Source of the DNA: Coenobita brevimanus
Lineage: Eukaryota; Arthropoda; Malacostraca; Decapoda; Coenobitidae
DNA length: 64,000 nucleotides
Assembly: GCA_032717465.1 (NCBI GenBank)
Contig: CM064715.1
Location: 34,596,382-34,660,381 of the forward strand
Direction: 5' to 3'
Both the position numbers and the translations under genes were made by a program. Below the pieces are notes generated by a model. That model ran no database searches. It was not told where the DNA came from and saw only the letters and a program-made list of their open reading frames with translations. Position 1 is the stretch's first letter. The number at the start of each line of letters is the position of its first letter. Below, piece by piece: positions 1 to 14,068 of the stretch.

Positions 1-520
1 TATGGATCAGTTGGGTCAAGGATTGTGTGGGTAAAGTTGAAAGTTGGAATTCAAATGTGGGTGATTGTGTGTGTATGCGCCAACGCAAGATCGTGCTTGA
101 AGAGTGAGAGAAGAGTTCTGGACATATGTAGAAATGTGCATGGAAAAGTTTGGAAGGAATGAGTGTTTTTGATCGGTGATATGAATGGTAAAGTTGGGAA
201 TGTGAAGGTGGATGGAATAGTTGGTGAGTGGGGTGTGCCTGCTGAGATAGATGAGAATGGGAGTGTTAGTGGACATTTGTGCTGGGAGGGGGTTGGTGAT
301 AGCCAATTCCCTTCTTCAGGCATAAAATGATCCACAGGTATACATGGCAAGTGATGAGAAGGGTGGGTGGTGAACTGAATGAAAGGCAATGATTGATTAT
401 GTGTGTGTGTGGATGAAAGGATGCGATGTATAATGGATGCAAGAGCTTATAGAGGTTGGAGGAGTGGACTTTCTGACCACTACTTCGTGGTGGCCAGAAT
501 TAGAAAATTCAAGTAAGATG
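1..520 (+). pseudogene. Endonuclease (EEP/APE-type) domain remnant of RTE-like copy 1
   Basis: Conceptual reading across frames gives the hallmarks of the apurinic-like endonuclease that nicks target DNA for target-primed reverse transcription. GDMN is encoded at about 175-186, and a terminal SDH motif at 472-480 is followed by a hydrophobic strand (YFVV). In-frame stops and frame changes lie between these motifs, for example near 160 and 330-420, so no endonuclease could be made. The N-terminal part with the catalytic glutamate is beyond the left edge of the window. Family: endonuclease/exonuclease/phosphatase fold of non-LTR elements. Confidence 0.7.
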
Positions 521-961
521 AAGGAATAGAAGAAAGGAAAGACGAGAGGAAGGAGTAGCTGCAAGGAGATTGGAAAGGTCACAAGAGGATGAGAAAAAGG
601 CAGAGTATGAGAGAAATGGAGGAACGATTGGGCAAATATGAATTGGAGCAGATGGGAGACGTGGAAGGTGTGTATAGGATATTTAAAGAAATATGTGCAG
701 CATGTGATGTGGTGTGTGGAAGGAAGAGAAGACGGATGTGGGGGGTGCAAGGAATAGCGTGGTGAACTGAAGAGGTGAGACAGGCTGTATCACAAAATAA
801 GAAAGCATACAATGAATGGATGAGAAATAGGGGCGTGGAAGAAGTTGAGAGGCGGAAGAGTTATATGTGGAAAGAAAGAGGTGAAAAGATTAGTAAGAGT
901 AAGAAGAGAGTGGATGAGGAATTTGGAAGGAATTTGAGTGTAAAGTGCAGGGACTAAGAGA

Positions 962-2630
962 ATGTTCTGGAAAGATGTGAAGAGGGTAAGACAGCGTGGA
1001 AGTGAAGTTCGCAGGGGAGTGAAAGATAAAAATGGTAGATTACTAGTGAAGGGAGAAAAAGTGAGCAGATGGAGAGAACATTTAAAGGAATTGTTGAACA
1101 TACAGGATGGAAGCAATGCGAGTATAAGTGGCTGGGGAATGGCTGGGAGAAGGAGGGAGGTGAGAAGACAGGAAGAAATCAGTAGGATAGAAGTTGTGGA
1201 AGCAATGAAGAAAGTTAAATCGGGGAAAGCCCTAGGATTTGATGGAGTGTGTGGTGAATTGCGGAAGCATGGGGGAGAGATAGTAGTAGAATGGATGTGG
1301 AAGATGTGCAGATTGGCCTGAGAGGAAGGTAGAGTCCCGGAGGATTGGAAGTCAGGTATAATTATTCCCTTGTACAAAGGAAAAGGGGAAAAAGAAGTGT
1401 GTGGTAATCATAGGGGCATGTGTAATAAGAAAAGTGTATGCCAGGATACTTATTGACAGAGAGAAAACAGAGAAATTAGTTGGAGAAGAACAGGGAGGCT
1501 TTAGGAAGGGAAGAGGTTGTGTAGATCAGATATTCATTCTTAGATCTTTAGTGGAAAAGATTCTAGAGAAGGGAAAGAAGTTGTATGCGGCTTTGATGGA
1601 TTTGGAGAAAGCATATGACAGGCTGGATAGACAAGGATAGATGGGAAGTTGTTGAATGCTGTGAAGAGTATGTACGATGGTGCGAAGGCGGCAGTGCGTG
1701 TGGATGGTGAACTGTGAATTTTTCTCTTTGAAAGTTGGGTTCAAACAGGGATGTGTCATGTCTCCATGGTTGTTCAATCTGTACATGGATGGGATAATAA
1801 AAGGTAGTGGATGTTGGAGTGGCCCTGGTGAGAGATGACAGTGTTTGGAAACTCCCTGTAATGTTGTTTGCAGATGATACTGTGTTGTTGAGCAAAGACG
1901 AAGGGGAGCTGCAAGGCTTGGTGGATGAGTTTGGGAGAGTGTGTAAGAAACTGATTCTAAAGGTGAATGTAGGGAAGAGTAAAGTGATGGTCTTTGAGAG
2001 AGGTGGTCAGTGAATGTAAGGCGAGGTTGGATGGTGAGGAATTGGAAAATGTACGTTTAAGTACTTGGGTAGTGTGATGAGTAAGGATGAAGGTTTGGAG
2101 GGTGAAGTGCTTGAAAGGGTACAGCAGGGAAGAAAGGTTGCTGGTTCTTTGAAAGCAGTGATAAGAAACAGGGAAGTGAGCATGGAAGTGAAAAAGTTAC
2201 ATGACAGTATTGTGATACCAACTCTAACGTACGGAAGTGAAGCTTGGACGTTGTTGGAAGGACACAAGTCGAGTGAGTTATTTAAGAGGAGCCCGTGGAG
2301 TCACATGGAGAGACAGGCTGACGAATGAGGATATAAAGGAGCGTTGTGGTGTGGATGTGGATGTGATAGGAAGCGTTATGAGGAACACACTGAGGTGGTT
2401 TGGCCATGTGGAGAGGACGGAGGGTGAAAGACTGACGAAGAGAGTGTATGTGAGTGAGGTGGAGGGGGGACGAGGGAGGGGAGGCCGAGGATGAGATGGA
2501 GGGATGGGGTGGAGAGGTATATGAGAGAGGGGGGTGTGAGTTGGGAGCAGGGCAGTGAAATGGCGGGGGACAGGGCGACTTGGAGGCAATTTGTTTGTGG
2601 CCACCCCAAACGGGATTGAGGCGTCTGGCA
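962..2630 (+). pseudogene. Reverse transcriptase of RTE-like copy 1, multiply frameshifted
   Basis: The RT palm motifs are readable in different frames. Motif A is DLEKAYDR near 1597-1620, motif B is KQGCVMSPWLFN near 1743-1780, and the catalytic FADD box is near 1867-1880. The C-terminal region encodes RNTLRWFGHVER near 2379-2415. Compared with copy 2 (12330-14068) and the open copy 4 (60336-61847), this copy has lost a short segment around 1636 (the WKVLRIYG region), has a stop in the GRVPEDW region at about 1319, and changes frame near 1800, 2010 and 2270. The catalytic residues survive but the gene is broken. Confidence 0.8.
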
Positions 2631-2631
2631 A

Positions 2632-5600
2632 TAGTTTCAAATAAATTTTGAAAATTTTTGTGGACGTTGCATATTTTGCAATTCCGCCCCAAAAATGTTT
2701 AGAGAGCCATCACTCCAGCAAAATAGTTTTGATCTAGTCCGAGAGCGGATTCTATGAGCCGTAACTAATTGACAAATATCACTACTTTATATCATTGGAG
2801 TCACGGCTATGTCGAAAATTAGATATTCATTAAATCACAACACGATAGAAAAGAGGTCAGGTCGACGCTCCGGGTTTTTTTTTTTTTTTTTTGACTCATC
2901 ATGAACAGTTAAGCTGTATGCATTTTGGAACCAATTTATATTCTTAAATTGTATAACTCTCAAATGCTGTGTAGTTTCTTTTTCCTAATAATATATATCT
3001 GATAATGGATACATAAATAATATTCTTTTTAATGCATTATAGCCTTTTGGAGTAATTTCTCGTACTGAAATATGGAAAATAATATAAACATGTATTTTAT
3101 AATACAAATCATCCTATTGAGGAAATATTAAATTATTTTAATTATATTAGGCAGCTCAATATGCCAATCTAAAGTCCATGTAACAAGGATAAAAATAAAA
3201 TCCATTTTATCTCTAAATTCCATGATGTTTACACGTCTCTAATGAATTGTAATTCTTTGGGCCAAAACTCCTCAAATAAATGCCTTCTTCACCTGTGAAT
3301 CGATTTCTTCCTACCTGTAACCTTATTTCGCCTTGAGTATTTATTTTTTCCGATGTGGAATTTTTTAACCCTTTAATGTTCGTTGAACTTCATATACAAT
3401 TGGGAATTTTTCTAAACTAATTTAGAGTACATTTGTGTATTATATTTAATATTTTCGCCCCCAATTATGCGGTTTTTAGGATCATTCTAGTATAATAGTT
3501 TTGAAATACTCCTAAAGCAATTTGGTTCTATCCTAATAAAAGTTGTAACTTTTTTTTATTATTGTTACTTCTAAAAACGAGAATATGGTAGCGTCAAAAG
3601 CTCATAAAGATTCCTTCTCACGAGTGATCAGAGTTTTGAGGGATTTTACTTAAGGTAATGTGGCTTATGGTGTAACAGGAAACTTCATACTCTTCATTTA
3701 TTTTCTTATTTTTTGCATTCATTAAGGAGCATTGAAGTTATTTTGAACTGCTTATAATGCAGGTCAGAAAGAATACTCATTCGAAGTTTCTCGCTTGTTT
3801 TGGTGACCCCCACATCAATTGAAACATTTTGCTCATAAACCCTCTGGTTCCAGCTCTCTTCACTTGTTAATCGATTTCATGTTATATGTTTCCTAAATAC
3901 AAATTTTTTACCCTCAAAAAAGTCTTCTCTGTTTTGGAAATAATTGGGCGTGTTTCTCAATAAATTTTTAGAATATTTGTGCGTTTCATATTTTGCGATT
4001 TCGCCGAAAAATATATTTATAGAACCATCACTTGAGTAAAATATCTTTGATCTATTCCCAAAGCGGACGGTATGAGCTGTAAGACGTTCACATTTGGCAC
4101 TACTTTTTTATCCATGAAGTCAAAGCTAGAGATATTTAAAAATAAGAAGACATTAGACTCGTCGAGTATGAAAATCCATTTAATCTGAAAACCACAGTGA
4201 AAAGCTTACGGCGACGATCGGGCAACATATATATATATATATATATATATATTTTATCGATCATGAACAATAAAACCGTGTATATTTTGATCTGTATGTA
4301 TCGGTTCCTAATAATATATATCTGATAAGCAACTGAATAATTTTCTATTAAACTATGTATTTACTTTCTGAGTGATTGTATCTTGGTAAATATGGATCAT
4401 GATATCACACGAACCATAATACTGCATTAATGTTCAACTTTTATAATTTAACCACGAGGCTGAAAATGCCATTTTAAAGCCCAATTTATGCAGAGAAAAA
4501 TATCCGTTTCATCCCTAAATTCGAAGGTTATTACACGTCTGCAGACAAAGGAAACTCTTTGGGTGGAAACCCGTCAAATGAATTCTTTCTTGACTTGTAA
4601 ATCGATTTCATATTGTGTTACCTCATTTAGCCTTCTTTCTGATCTTTCTTTCCGAGGTGGAATTTTTTCACCCTTTATTGTTTTCTGAATTTTACTGTAG
4701 ATAAAATTCCGAATTTTCTCAGATAATTATGTGTACATTTGTTTAAGTTGCATATTTAGGTCTTTCGCCAACAATTATGCGTTTTAACGATCACTCCACT
4801 ATAATAGTTTTGAACTACTACTAAAAGACTTGCTTTTACCGTAACAATACAAAAGATTTCTTTATCCTGAAATTCTCTCTACAATTAGAATAAAAGTCAC
4901 AAATGACCTTCCTACGAACGTACAAATCCAGTCCCGGGTCGATGTTAAAACAGTTCATAACGTGTTTCATCAACTTTCATATTTTGTAGTTATCATGCCC
5001 TGTATTTCCACGGAGATGAATAAAGATATATATTGTAGTTAATTGTATGTCTGGGTATTGCATTAGTGTTGATATTTTCTTGGGATAGTCAAAAGAAAAC
5101 CGTTGTTTTTCAAAAGTTATCGCTTGTCTCGGTGACCCCCACATCAATTGGAACTTCTTGTTCATAAACACTTTTTTTTTTTTTTTTTTTTTTTTTTTGG
5201 TTAATCGATTTCTCGTTATGTGATTACTAAATGTGATTTTTTCATACTCAGGTGGTATTTCCAATAAGTTCTGAGTACAGATGTTGAAGATGTATATTTA
5301 ACGATTTCTCCAAAAATATGTGTTTTTACGGCCAAACTTCCAGTAAAATATTTTTGAACTACCTCCAAAGCCGATGCTATTAGCCGTAACTAGTTCACAA
5401 TTAGCCCTACTTTATATCCTTGAAATCACGACTGAGATGAATAAAAAATGAAATACATTATTAATAATTAAAAAATCCAATCAACTTCAATACGATAAGG
5501 AGAACATTTCATCTCGAATCTACTGCATACTGATATTTCTTACTTTTAGAAATAATGCACAATATAACTACGTGTATGAAGTACCTCTTCTTTTTAATAA

Positions 5601-6681
5601 ATTGCATATCTCAGTAAGGCAGTGTTATATTTAGTACCTAAAAATTATCCTTCTGAGTGATTTTTCCTGGGGAAATAATATATACGACGAACCATCATAA
5701 TGAGGAAATATTCAATTTTTAAAATTTAGTCAGGAGGCTGAAGGTGCACAATTATAGCCTTATTTATAATAATATCCGTTTTGCCTCAAAACTCCAAGAA
5801 GTTTACATATCTCTAGTCATTCGAATCTCTTTGGGCTTGGACCCCCCCAAATAAATGCGTTCTTTTCCTGTGAATCGTTTTCGTTCTATTACCTCATTTA
5901 TCCATGTTATATACTCTTTTTTGCGATAAGGAATTTTTGAACTGTAATGTTTTCTCACCTTTAAAAACGATTGGGAATGTTTCCCAAGAAGTTTATAGGA
6001 CATTTGTGGAAGTTGCATTGCTAGTGTTTTCACCTACAATTATGCGGTTTTTAGGATTACTCCAGTACAATAGTTTTGAATTACTTCCTAAAGCAGTTGT
6101 AAGAAAAATTGAAACATTTTTAAATCCTGAAATTAGCCCTAACAATGATAATAAAAATCAGAAATGACGCTCTTGCAACATAAAATCCAATCTCGAGATG
6201 CCATTAATAAAGTTCATCCAGTGTTCCTTCAACCTTCATTTTTGTAGCCGTCGTGGATTATACGTTTACGGAGTTTTGGAATGAGTTTGTAAATGGTAAT
6301 TAGTAATATATATTGGATATTACAGTAGTGTTTATGGTTTCTTGTATTAATTATTTCGAGATCCAAAAGTTTATATATGTATTCCTTCTCACAAGCCATC
6401 AAAGATTTGAGTGTACTTAAGGAAATGTGGTTTATAATGTAATTATGAACCTTCATAATGTGCTTTTTTTTTCTGCTTGATGTCATTTTGAAGTGAAATG
6501 CTCTTTCGAAGTTCCTCGCTTGTTTCGGTGGCCTCCATATCAATTGAAACATTATTTATATACATACAGATTAGAGCTTTTTTCACGTGTTAATCGAAAT
6601 TATGTTAATGTTTCCTGAATGTAATTTTGTCACTCTCAAAAAAGCCTTGTGAGTTTTAGAAATAAACGGGTGTGTTTAAAA
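2632..6681 (+). repeat. HOR1 satellite, unit 1 (six monomers A-F)
   Basis: About 4.05 kb with no gene. It consists of six diverged monomers of about 0.65 kb. Landmarks recur in the order A (3160), B (3730), C (4465), D (about 5100), E (5740), F (6490). Monomers alternate between two kinds: A, C and E carry a CTTTGGGC-like block (3254, 4550, 5825), and B, D and F carry a CAATTGAAAC-like block. The basic period is therefore a dimer of about 1.3 kb and three dimers make the unit. The whole pattern restarts at 6682. Poly-T tracts (for example 5172-5198) sit at fixed monomer positions. Short reading frames here are chance frames. Confidence 0.85.
4226..4253. repeat. (AT)n microsatellite in monomer C
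   Basis: A run of alternating A and T following the GGGCAAC landmark of monomer C. The homologous site in unit 2 (8202-8325) is expanded to over 120 bp, while that in unit 3 (near 19065) has only a short T-rich stretch. Confidence 0.95.
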
Positions 6682-8789
<2,108 letters not shown>

Positions 8790-9246
8790 CACCCGCGAAC
8801 CAAAGTTTCGGTACCCCCCTCGATGGAAGGAAGTGGAAGTTAGGGTTAGAGAGGGGGCAGGTGAACGGACAACCGTGATTGGTACTTTGGAACTGAGCTA
8901 CGAGGCGAATAGTGAGAAACCTAATGAGACTGGATTCGAAACATTTCCATGCTATTCACCTGCAAAACATTATGCGTTCTTAACATACATACTGTAACAT
9001 ATAATCATGTGATACTGACCCATCTGTTTCGGATCCTCATTACACAAACAAAGCACCGAGCCAGTTTCAACTTGTCATTATAACTGCAGTCATAATTTTT
9101 GTGAATGTTATCCCTGGATTGTCTAAGAATGATTGTGAATTTGATGTTGATTCTCACAGTAGTTGTGCGGATGGTTATATATGTGGCAATTATTTTATGT
9201 GGACGACTAAACCACATTGTGATGGACAGCGGAGAGCATTCGCCAA
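8790..9246. other. Unassigned 457-bp foreign segment inside monomer C
   Basis: This stretch does not match any satellite monomer in the window and is less AT-rich than its surroundings. It is flanked on both sides by parts of monomer C: the left part stops at 8789, and the right part re-enters at about 9247 at an earlier phase, so roughly 370 bp of C is present twice. No convincing terminal repeats, coding frame or RNA gene was seen. A sequence resembling a tRNA A box in reverse orientation near 8891-8904 has no matching B box at the right distance. Confidence 0.6.
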
Positions 9247-9919
9247 TAATTTCCTAATATTATATATCTGATAAATAACATCAAAATAATTTTGAATTAC
9301 CCTATGTATTTAACTTGGTAAATATGGATAATGATATCACACTAACCATAATATATGATAAATATTCAATTTTTATAATTTATTCAGGAGGCTCAAAATG
9401 CTACTTTGTACTGATGAGAAAAATATCCGTTTCATCACTAAACTCGAAGGTTATTACACGTCTGCACCCGAAAGAAACTCTTTGGGTGTGAACCCGTCAA
9501 ATGAATTCTTTCTTTACCTGTAAATCGATTTCAACCTACGTGTTACCTCATTGATCCTTCTTACTGATTTTTCTTTACGAGGTGGAATTTATTCACCAAT
9601 TAATATTTTCTGAATTTTACTGTAGATACAATTCCGAATGTTTCTCAACTAATCATGTGTACATTTAAGTCGCATAATTAGATTTTTCGCCCAAATTATG
9701 CCTTTTTACGATCACTATAATTGTTTTGAATAACTACTAAAAGGCTTGCTTTTACCGCAAAAATACAAAAGATTTGTTTATCTTGAAGTTCTCACTACAA
9801 ATGAAAATAAAAGTCACAAATGACCCTCCTACGAACGTAGAAATCCAATCTCTGGACGACATTAAAAGAGTTCATAACTTGTTTCATCAACCTTCATTTT
9901 TTGTAGTTGTCTTCACATG
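9247..9919 (+). repeat. HOR1 satellite, unit 2 part 2 (second copy of C, start of D)
   Basis: Repeats monomer C with an 834-bp offset from the first copy (8412 against 9246), then enters monomer D. D is interrupted at 9919 by the palindromic element. Confidence 0.8.
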
Positions 9920-10249
9920 TACAGTCACGCGTAGTAATTTCTGCTCAGGGGTTACCCCCTCTACCCTGGACAGAGGGAAGGGGGGAATCGCGAACAAGTT
10001 TACCCCGCCTTCTGCCCCCAACTCCCCCACCCTCCACCTCCAGCTGCCAGTTACTGATTAGACGCAAATTATCTCATGTCCTGTAAACATGACTAACTGT
10101 CGTCGCACACGCTTTCAACGGCTAAGAGTTGGACTATATTTTTAGAATAAATTATTACCGTATTGAACTGCATGATCAAATTGAGAATATTCACCATCAT
10201 TGTATTCCAGTGTCGTCCGTTCCAGTGCTTACCTTTTCACTTCCCCCAG

Positions 10250-10252
<3 letters not shown>

Positions 10253-10281
<29 letters not shown>
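10253..10281. repeat. (TC)n microsatellite, left arm of palindrome
   Basis: Pure TC run; its mirror is the longer (GA)n at 11359-11404. Confidence 0.95.
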
Positions 10282-10285
<4 letters not shown>

Positions 10286-10503
10286 TTACTTTTTCCACTC
10301 TTTTTAAAATTATATAACTTTCTCTTTGCTTCTCTCCCCCTCTCCCCCTTCTCTCGTTCTTTGTCTTAAGTCTTCCCCGCCTCTCACCCCTCCCCTCCCC
10401 CCACCTTAGGCCTGATCAGCAGTCAGTTATACCGACACCGCTCCTTCGTATATCGTGTGTAGGCAACATTTATCACACACACTTAGGTCAGATGTATGGA
10501 AAG

Positions 10504-10504
<1 letters not shown>

Positions 10505-10581
<77 letters not shown>
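10505..10581. repeat. (TA)n microsatellite, left arm of palindrome
   Basis: Alternating TA for about 77 bp; its mirror is 11053-11136. Confidence 0.95.
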
Positions 10582-10583
<2 letters not shown>

Positions 10584-10689
10584 GTATTTCTCATTAGGTG
10601 CCAAGTTCAATAAGAGAACACCAGACCAATATTCGTAATTTTTATTAGTGACCGTTCCACTTCACATAGCTGGGTAGCTGGGCTTATAA

Positions 10690-10692
<3 letters not shown>

Positions 10693-10738
<46 letters not shown>
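10693..10738. repeat. (AC)n microsatellite, left arm of palindrome
   Basis: Pure AC run; its mirror is (GT)n at 10883-10938. Confidence 0.95.
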
Positions 10739-10740
<2 letters not shown>

Positions 10741-10881
10741 CTTAAATTTTGCACTGAGCGTGGCGACTACAAATATAGTCATTCTAACAACTGGATCTGC
10801 TGGCTCCAAACCTTCCCTGTCCCAGTCAAACTCCTCATTCAATAACCGGTTATTGAATAAGGAGTTTTAATGGGACAGGGA

Positions 10882-10882
<1 letters not shown>

Positions 10883-10938
<56 letters not shown>
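10883..10938. repeat. (GT)n microsatellite, right arm of palindrome
   Basis: Pure GT run, slightly longer than its left-arm mirror. The right arm lacks the roughly 100 bp that lies between the (AC)n tract and the centre in the left arm, so the symmetry is imperfect near the middle. Confidence 0.95.
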
Positions 10939-10942
<4 letters not shown>

Positions 10943-11052
10943 TTATAAGCCCAGCTACCCAGATATGTGAAGTGGAACGGTCACTCTAATAAAAATTACG
11001 AATATTGGTCTGGTGTTCTCTATTTGAACTTGGCACATAATGAGAAATACAG

Positions 11053-11053
11053 T

Positions 11054-11136
<83 letters not shown>
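11053..11136. repeat. (TA)n microsatellite, right arm of palindrome
   Basis: Alternating TA with one AA interruption near its start. Confidence 0.95.
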
Positions 11137-11138
<2 letters not shown>

Positions 11139-11354
11139 CTTTCCATACATCTGACCTGTGTGTGATAAATGTTGCCTGCACGCGATATACGAAGGAGCGG
11201 TGACGGTATAACTGACTGCTGATCAGGCCTAAGGTGGGGGGAGGGGAGGGGTGAGAGGCGGGGAAGACTTAAGACAAAGAACGAGAGAAGGGGGAGAGGG
11301 GGAGAGAAGCAAAGAGAAAGTTACAATTTTAAAAAGAAAGAGTGGAAAAAGTAA

Positions 11355-11358
<4 letters not shown>

Positions 11359-11404
<46 letters not shown>
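11359..11404. repeat. (GA)n microsatellite, right arm of palindrome
   Basis: Pure AG run of about 46 bp, against 29 bp in the left arm. This is a simple sign that the two arms have diverged. Confidence 0.95.
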
Positions 11405-11406
<2 letters not shown>

Positions 11407-11745
11407 GGGGGAAGTGAAAAGGTAAGCACTGGAACGGACGACACTGGATTACAATGATGGTGAATATTTTCAATTTGATCATGCAGTTCAATACGGTAAT
11501 AATTTATTCTAAAAATATAGTCCAACTCTTAGCCGTTGAAAGCGTGTGCGACGACAGTTAGTCATGTTTACAGGACCTGAGAAAATTTGCGTCTAATCAG
11601 TAACTGGCAGCTGGAGGTGGAGGGTGGGGGAATTGGGGGCAGAAGGCGGGGTAGACTTGTTCGCGATTCCCCCCTTCCCTCTGTCCAGGGTAGAGGGGGG
11701 AGGGAAGGGGTAACCCCTGAGCAGAAATTAGTACGCGTGACTGTA

Positions 11746-12329
11746 CTTCCACGGAGATGAATAAAGATATAGAGGGTAATTAATTGTATGTCTTGGTACC
11801 GCATGTTTATATTTTCTTGGCATAGTCAAAAGAAAACCATTGTTTTTCAAAATTTATCGAAAGTTTCGTTGACACCCACATGAATAGATGTAGTTTTTTT
11901 TTTTTTTTTTTATTCGTTATATGATAGTTTTAAAAGGAATTATGAGGTTTTCCCAATTAGTTCTGAGTACAGATGTTGAAGATGTATGTTTAGCGATTTT
12001 TCCAAAAAAATGTTTATTCGGCCACACCTCCCGTAAAATATTTTTAACTACCCGCAAAGCGGATGCTATTAGCCGTAACTAGTTCACAGTTAACGCTACT
12101 TTTTATCCATGAAATCACGACTGGCGAATAAAAAATTAAATACGTTCTGTTAATAATTAAAAAATTCAATCAGCTTCAATAAGGTACACAAAACTATTGA
12201 TATCGATTCTACTGTAACCTTTTTTTTTTTCTTTAAAAATAATATAAAATATAACCGTGTTTGAGGTACCACGTTCTGTAAATAAATTCATAGACAGTAC
12301 GGCAGTGTTTTAATTAGATTTTCATGTTA
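11746..12329 (+). repeat. HOR1 satellite, unit 2 part 3 (rest of D, start of E)
   Basis: Resumes monomer D directly after the palindrome and continues into E (compare 5010-5640). It is cut by RTE-like copy 2 at about 12330. Confidence 0.8.
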
Positions 12330-14068
12330 ATGGAAAGAGGTGAAAAGAGTAAGACAGGGTGGAAGTGAAGTTAGCAGAGGAGTGAAAGATAAAAATGGTA
12401 GATTACTAGTGGAGTGGAGAGAAAAAGTGAGCAGATGGAGAGAACACTTTAAGGAATTGTTGAACACAGAGGATGGAAGTAATGCGAGTATAAGTGGCTG
12501 GGGAATGGCTGGGAGAAGGAGGGAGGTGAGAAGACAGGAAGAAATCAGTAGGATAGAAGTTGTGGAAGCAATGAAGAAAGTTAAATCGGGGAAAGCCCAT
12601 GGAATTGATGGAGTGTGTTGTGAAATGCTGAAGCATGGGGGAGAGATAGTAGTAGAATGGATGTGGAAGATGTGCAGATTGGCCTGGGCCGGAGGATTGG
12701 AAGTCAGGTATAATTATTCCATTGTACAAAGGAAAAGGGGAAAAAGAAGTATGTGGTAATCACAGGAACATTTGTCTTCTTAGTATAATAGGAAAAGATT
12801 ATGGTAGGATACTTATTGGCAGAGAAAGAACAGAGAAATTAATTGGAGAACAGGGAGGCTTTAGGAAGGGAAGAGGTTGTATAGATCAGATATTCATTCT
12901 TAGATCTTTAGTGGAAAAGTTCCTAGAGAAGGGAAAGAAGTTGTATGCGGCTTTCATGGATTTGGAGAAAGCATATGACAGGGTGGATGGACAAGGATTG
13001 TGGAAAGTGTTAAGAATATATGGAGTAGATGGAAAGTTGTTGAATCCTGTGAAGAGTATGTACGATGTTGCGAAGGCTGCAGTGCGTGCGGATGGTGAAC
13101 TAAGTGAATTTTTCTCTTTGAAAGTTGGGTTGAAACAGGGATGTGTCATGTCTCCATGGTTGTTCAAAATGTACATGGATGGGGTAATAAAAGAGGTACA
13201 AGGTAGGGTAGTGGATATTGGAGTGGCCCTGGTGAGAGAGGATACTGTTTGGAAACTCCCTGTACTGTTGTTTGCAGATGATACTGTGTTGTTGAGCAAA
13301 GACGAAGGGGAGCTGCAAGGCTTGGTGGAGGAGTTTGGGAGAGTAAGAAACGGAATCTAAAGATGAATGTAGGGAAGAGTAAAGTGATGGTCTTTGAGAG
13401 AGGTGGTCAGTGAATGTAATGCGAGGTTGGATGGTGAGGAATTGGAAAATGTACGTTTAAATACTTGGGTAGTGTGATGAGTAAGGAAGGAGGTTTGGAG
13501 AGTGAAGTGCTTGAAAGAGTACAGCAGGGAAGAAAGGTTGCTGGTTCTTTGAAAGCAGTGATAAGAAACAGGGAAGTGAGCATGGAAGTGAAAAATTTAC
13601 TACATGACAGTATTGTGATACCAACTCTAACGTATGGAAGTGAAGCTTGGACGTTGTTGGAAGGACACAAGTCAAGAGTGAGAGCAGTGGAAATGAGATA
13701 TTTAAGGGGAGCTTGTGGAGTCACATGGAGACAGGCTGACGAATGAGGATATAAAGGGTCGTTGTGGTGTTGATGTGGATGTGATTGGAAGCGTTATGAG
13801 GAACACACTGAGGTGGTTTGGCCATGTGGAGGGGATGGAGGGTGAAAGACTGACGAAGAGATTGTATGTGAATGAGGTGGAGGGGGAAGAGGAAGGGAGA
13901 GGCCGAGGATGAGATGGAGAGATGGGGTGGAGAGGTATATGAGAGAGGGGGGTGTGAGTTAGGAGCAGGGCAGTGAAATGGCGGGGGACAGGGCGAGTTG
14001 CAGGTGATTTGTTTGTGGCCACCCCAAACGGGATTGAGGCGTCTGGCAATAGATAGATAGATAGATAT
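12330..14068 (+). mobile_element. RTE-like non-LTR retrotransposon, copy 2 (5'-truncated)
   Basis: A 5'-truncated copy aligned with positions about 970-2631 of copy 1. It begins just upstream of the RT and lacks the endonuclease. Its 3' end is complete: GGCGTCTGGCAATAG at about 14036-14050 runs into a TAGA tandem tail ending at 14068. Monomer E resumes directly after. Such microsatellite-like 3' tails, not poly-A, are usual for RTE-type LINEs. I found no clean target-site duplication. Confidence 0.85.
12340..14030 (+). pseudogene. Reverse transcriptase of RTE-like copy 2, frameshifted
   Basis: The frame 12722-13360 encodes most of the RT palm: GEQGGFRKGRGC, motif A DLEKAYDRV, motif B LKQGCVMSPWLF and catalytic FADD (about 13275-13286), all in one frame. 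The upstream piece 12340-12759 carries SGKAHGIDGV but is out of frame, because a short deletion removed the EEGRVPEDW region near 12690. Downstream, a frameshift near 13350 separates the C-terminal part (13465-13912), where WFGHVEG is readable. The copy is dead but less decayed than copy 1. Confidence 0.85.

Larger units (their letters stand above)
1..2631 (+). mobile_element. RTE-like non-LTR retrotransposon, copy 1 (degenerate, cut by window start)
   Basis: This is a long LINE copy in order: endonuclease remnant (about 1-520), linker, reverse transcriptase (about 1190-2010) and C-terminal region (about 2060-2620). It ends in the family's terminal sequence GGCGTCTGGCAATAG at 2617-2631. Satellite DNA follows immediately at 2632, and the (TAGA)n tail seen on copies 2 and 4 is absent here. 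Stops, frameshifts and deletions are spread throughout, so it is an old, inactive copy. Its 5' end lies outside the window. RTE-like is my clade assignment, from the short tandem 3' tail of sister copies and the WFGHVER motif in the C-terminal part; another non-LTR clade is possible. Confidence 0.85.
9922..11743. mobile_element. Palindromic fold-back element with CAGT ends and TA target duplication
   Basis: The left arm (9922-10847) and right arm (10848-11743) are inverted copies meeting at an ACCGGT centre (10845-10850) with essentially no spacer. The ends read CAGTCACGCG and CGCGTGACTG. Both flanks are TA (9920-9921 and 11744-11745), as in Tc1/mariner/pogo-type insertions. The interrupted phrase is intact in monomer D at 19800-19830. 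Both arms carry, in mirror order, (TC)n/(GA)n, (TA)n and (AC)n/(GT)n tracts of differing length. In one compared stretch of about 100 bp the arms differ by two bases, so they are separate genomic copies. No transposase frame was recognised; it is probably non-autonomous. Confidence 0.8.

Noticed and set aside
2278..2692. Long minus-strand frames opposite the RTE-like copy 1 RT C-terminus
   Set aside because: They are the antisense of a recognised RT coding region; similar antisense frames occur opposite copies 2 and 4 (for example 60706-61413).
6229..6552. 107-codon frame in monomer F and many similar frames of 60-110 codons in the satellite
   Set aside because: Not conserved as frames in the homologous monomers of other units; AT-rich chance frames.
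8885..8950. tRNA-like words (reverse A box near 8895 and GGATTCGAAAC near 8933)
   Set aside because: The two words are in opposite orientations, so they cannot belong to one tRNA-like promoter.
10955..11203. Tyr-Ile repeat frames across (TA)n, and Arg-Glu or Leu-Ser repeat frames across (GA)n and (TC)n
   Set aside because: These are translations of microsatellites.
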